Assembly: GCA_937885475.1 (NCBI GenBank)
Contig: CAKZZR010000229.1
Location: forward strand, 1-6,638
Source: an uncultured Treponema sp.
GTDB lineage: Bacteria; Spirochaetota; Spirochaetia; Treponematales; Treponemataceae
Reading direction: 5' to 3'
DNA length: 6,638 nucleotides
A program made the position numbers and the translations under genes. How positions within the stretch are numbered: the stretch's first letter is position 1; every line of letters starts with the position of its first letter. The notes under the pieces were generated by a model, which searched no databases, had not been told where the DNA came from, and was given only the letters and a program-made list of their open reading frames with translations. Below, one piece after another: positions 6,611-6,638 of the stretch.

Positions 6611-6638
6611 AGATCGGAAGAGCGTCGTGTAGGGAAAG
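6611..6638. other. Illumina TruSeq adapter remnant (not genomic)
   Basis: The final 28 bases begin AGATCGGAAGAGCGTCGTGT and continue exactly as the TruSeq adapter read through from read 2. Biological sequence therefore ends at about 6610, which is probably a true contig end supported by untrimmed read-through. No gene call should use these bases. Confidence 0.97.

Noticed and set aside
1..6638. CRISPR arrays, tRNA or rRNA genes, insertion sequences
   Set aside because: No regularly spaced repeats, tRNA-like cloverleaf, rRNA signature or transposase frame was seen on either strand. The genes cover nearly all of 1-6475.

Overview
This is bacterial protein-coding DNA, tightly packed, with every supportable gene on the minus strand, so transcription runs right to left. 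Translation order is: a folC-like chimeric ORF (5522-6475), alanine racemase alr (4332-5525), a large membrane protein that joins a YidC/Oxa1-type domain to an alkaline-phosphatase/sulfatase-fold domain (1590-4298), a CDP-glycerol glycerophosphotransferase-family protein (349-1590), and the N-terminus of a GT4-type glycosyltransferase cut by the left edge (1-347). The junctions are an ATGA overlap, a 33-nt gap, a TAATG overlap and a 1-nt gap. This looks like a single operon led from the AT-rich 135-bp stretch at 6476-6610.

The organism cannot be fixed from the sequence alone. Glycerophosphate transferase chemistry and an LtaS-like domain would fit Bacillota. They would also fit spirochaetes, where LTA-like glycolipids are known in some Treponema. 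I lean weakly towards a Treponema-like spirochaete, as an inference only.

The three left-hand genes read as a cell-envelope cassette. A cytoplasmic glycosyltransferase and a cytoplasmic glycerophosphotransferase could build or decorate a glycan or lipid carrier. The fusion protein's outward-facing catalytic domain could then act on phosphoglycerol or a similar headgroup outside the membrane. alr supplies D-alanine for peptidoglycan, and possibly for D-alanylation. The fusion protein is the most interesting object here. Its YidC-like half keeps the family's overall pattern but has serine where the conserved groove arginine sits in E. coli YidC, which argues that it is not simply a housekeeping insertase.

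Two features call for caution about the right end. The last 28 bases (6611-6638) are Illumina TruSeq adapter, not genomic DNA. The adjacent ORF starts like a precorrin-2 C20-methyltransferase (CobI/CbiL) for about 50 residues, then continues as FolC without FolC's ATP-binding N-terminal part. It is either a genuine in-frame fusion or decayed gene, or a chimeric assembly or amplification join.
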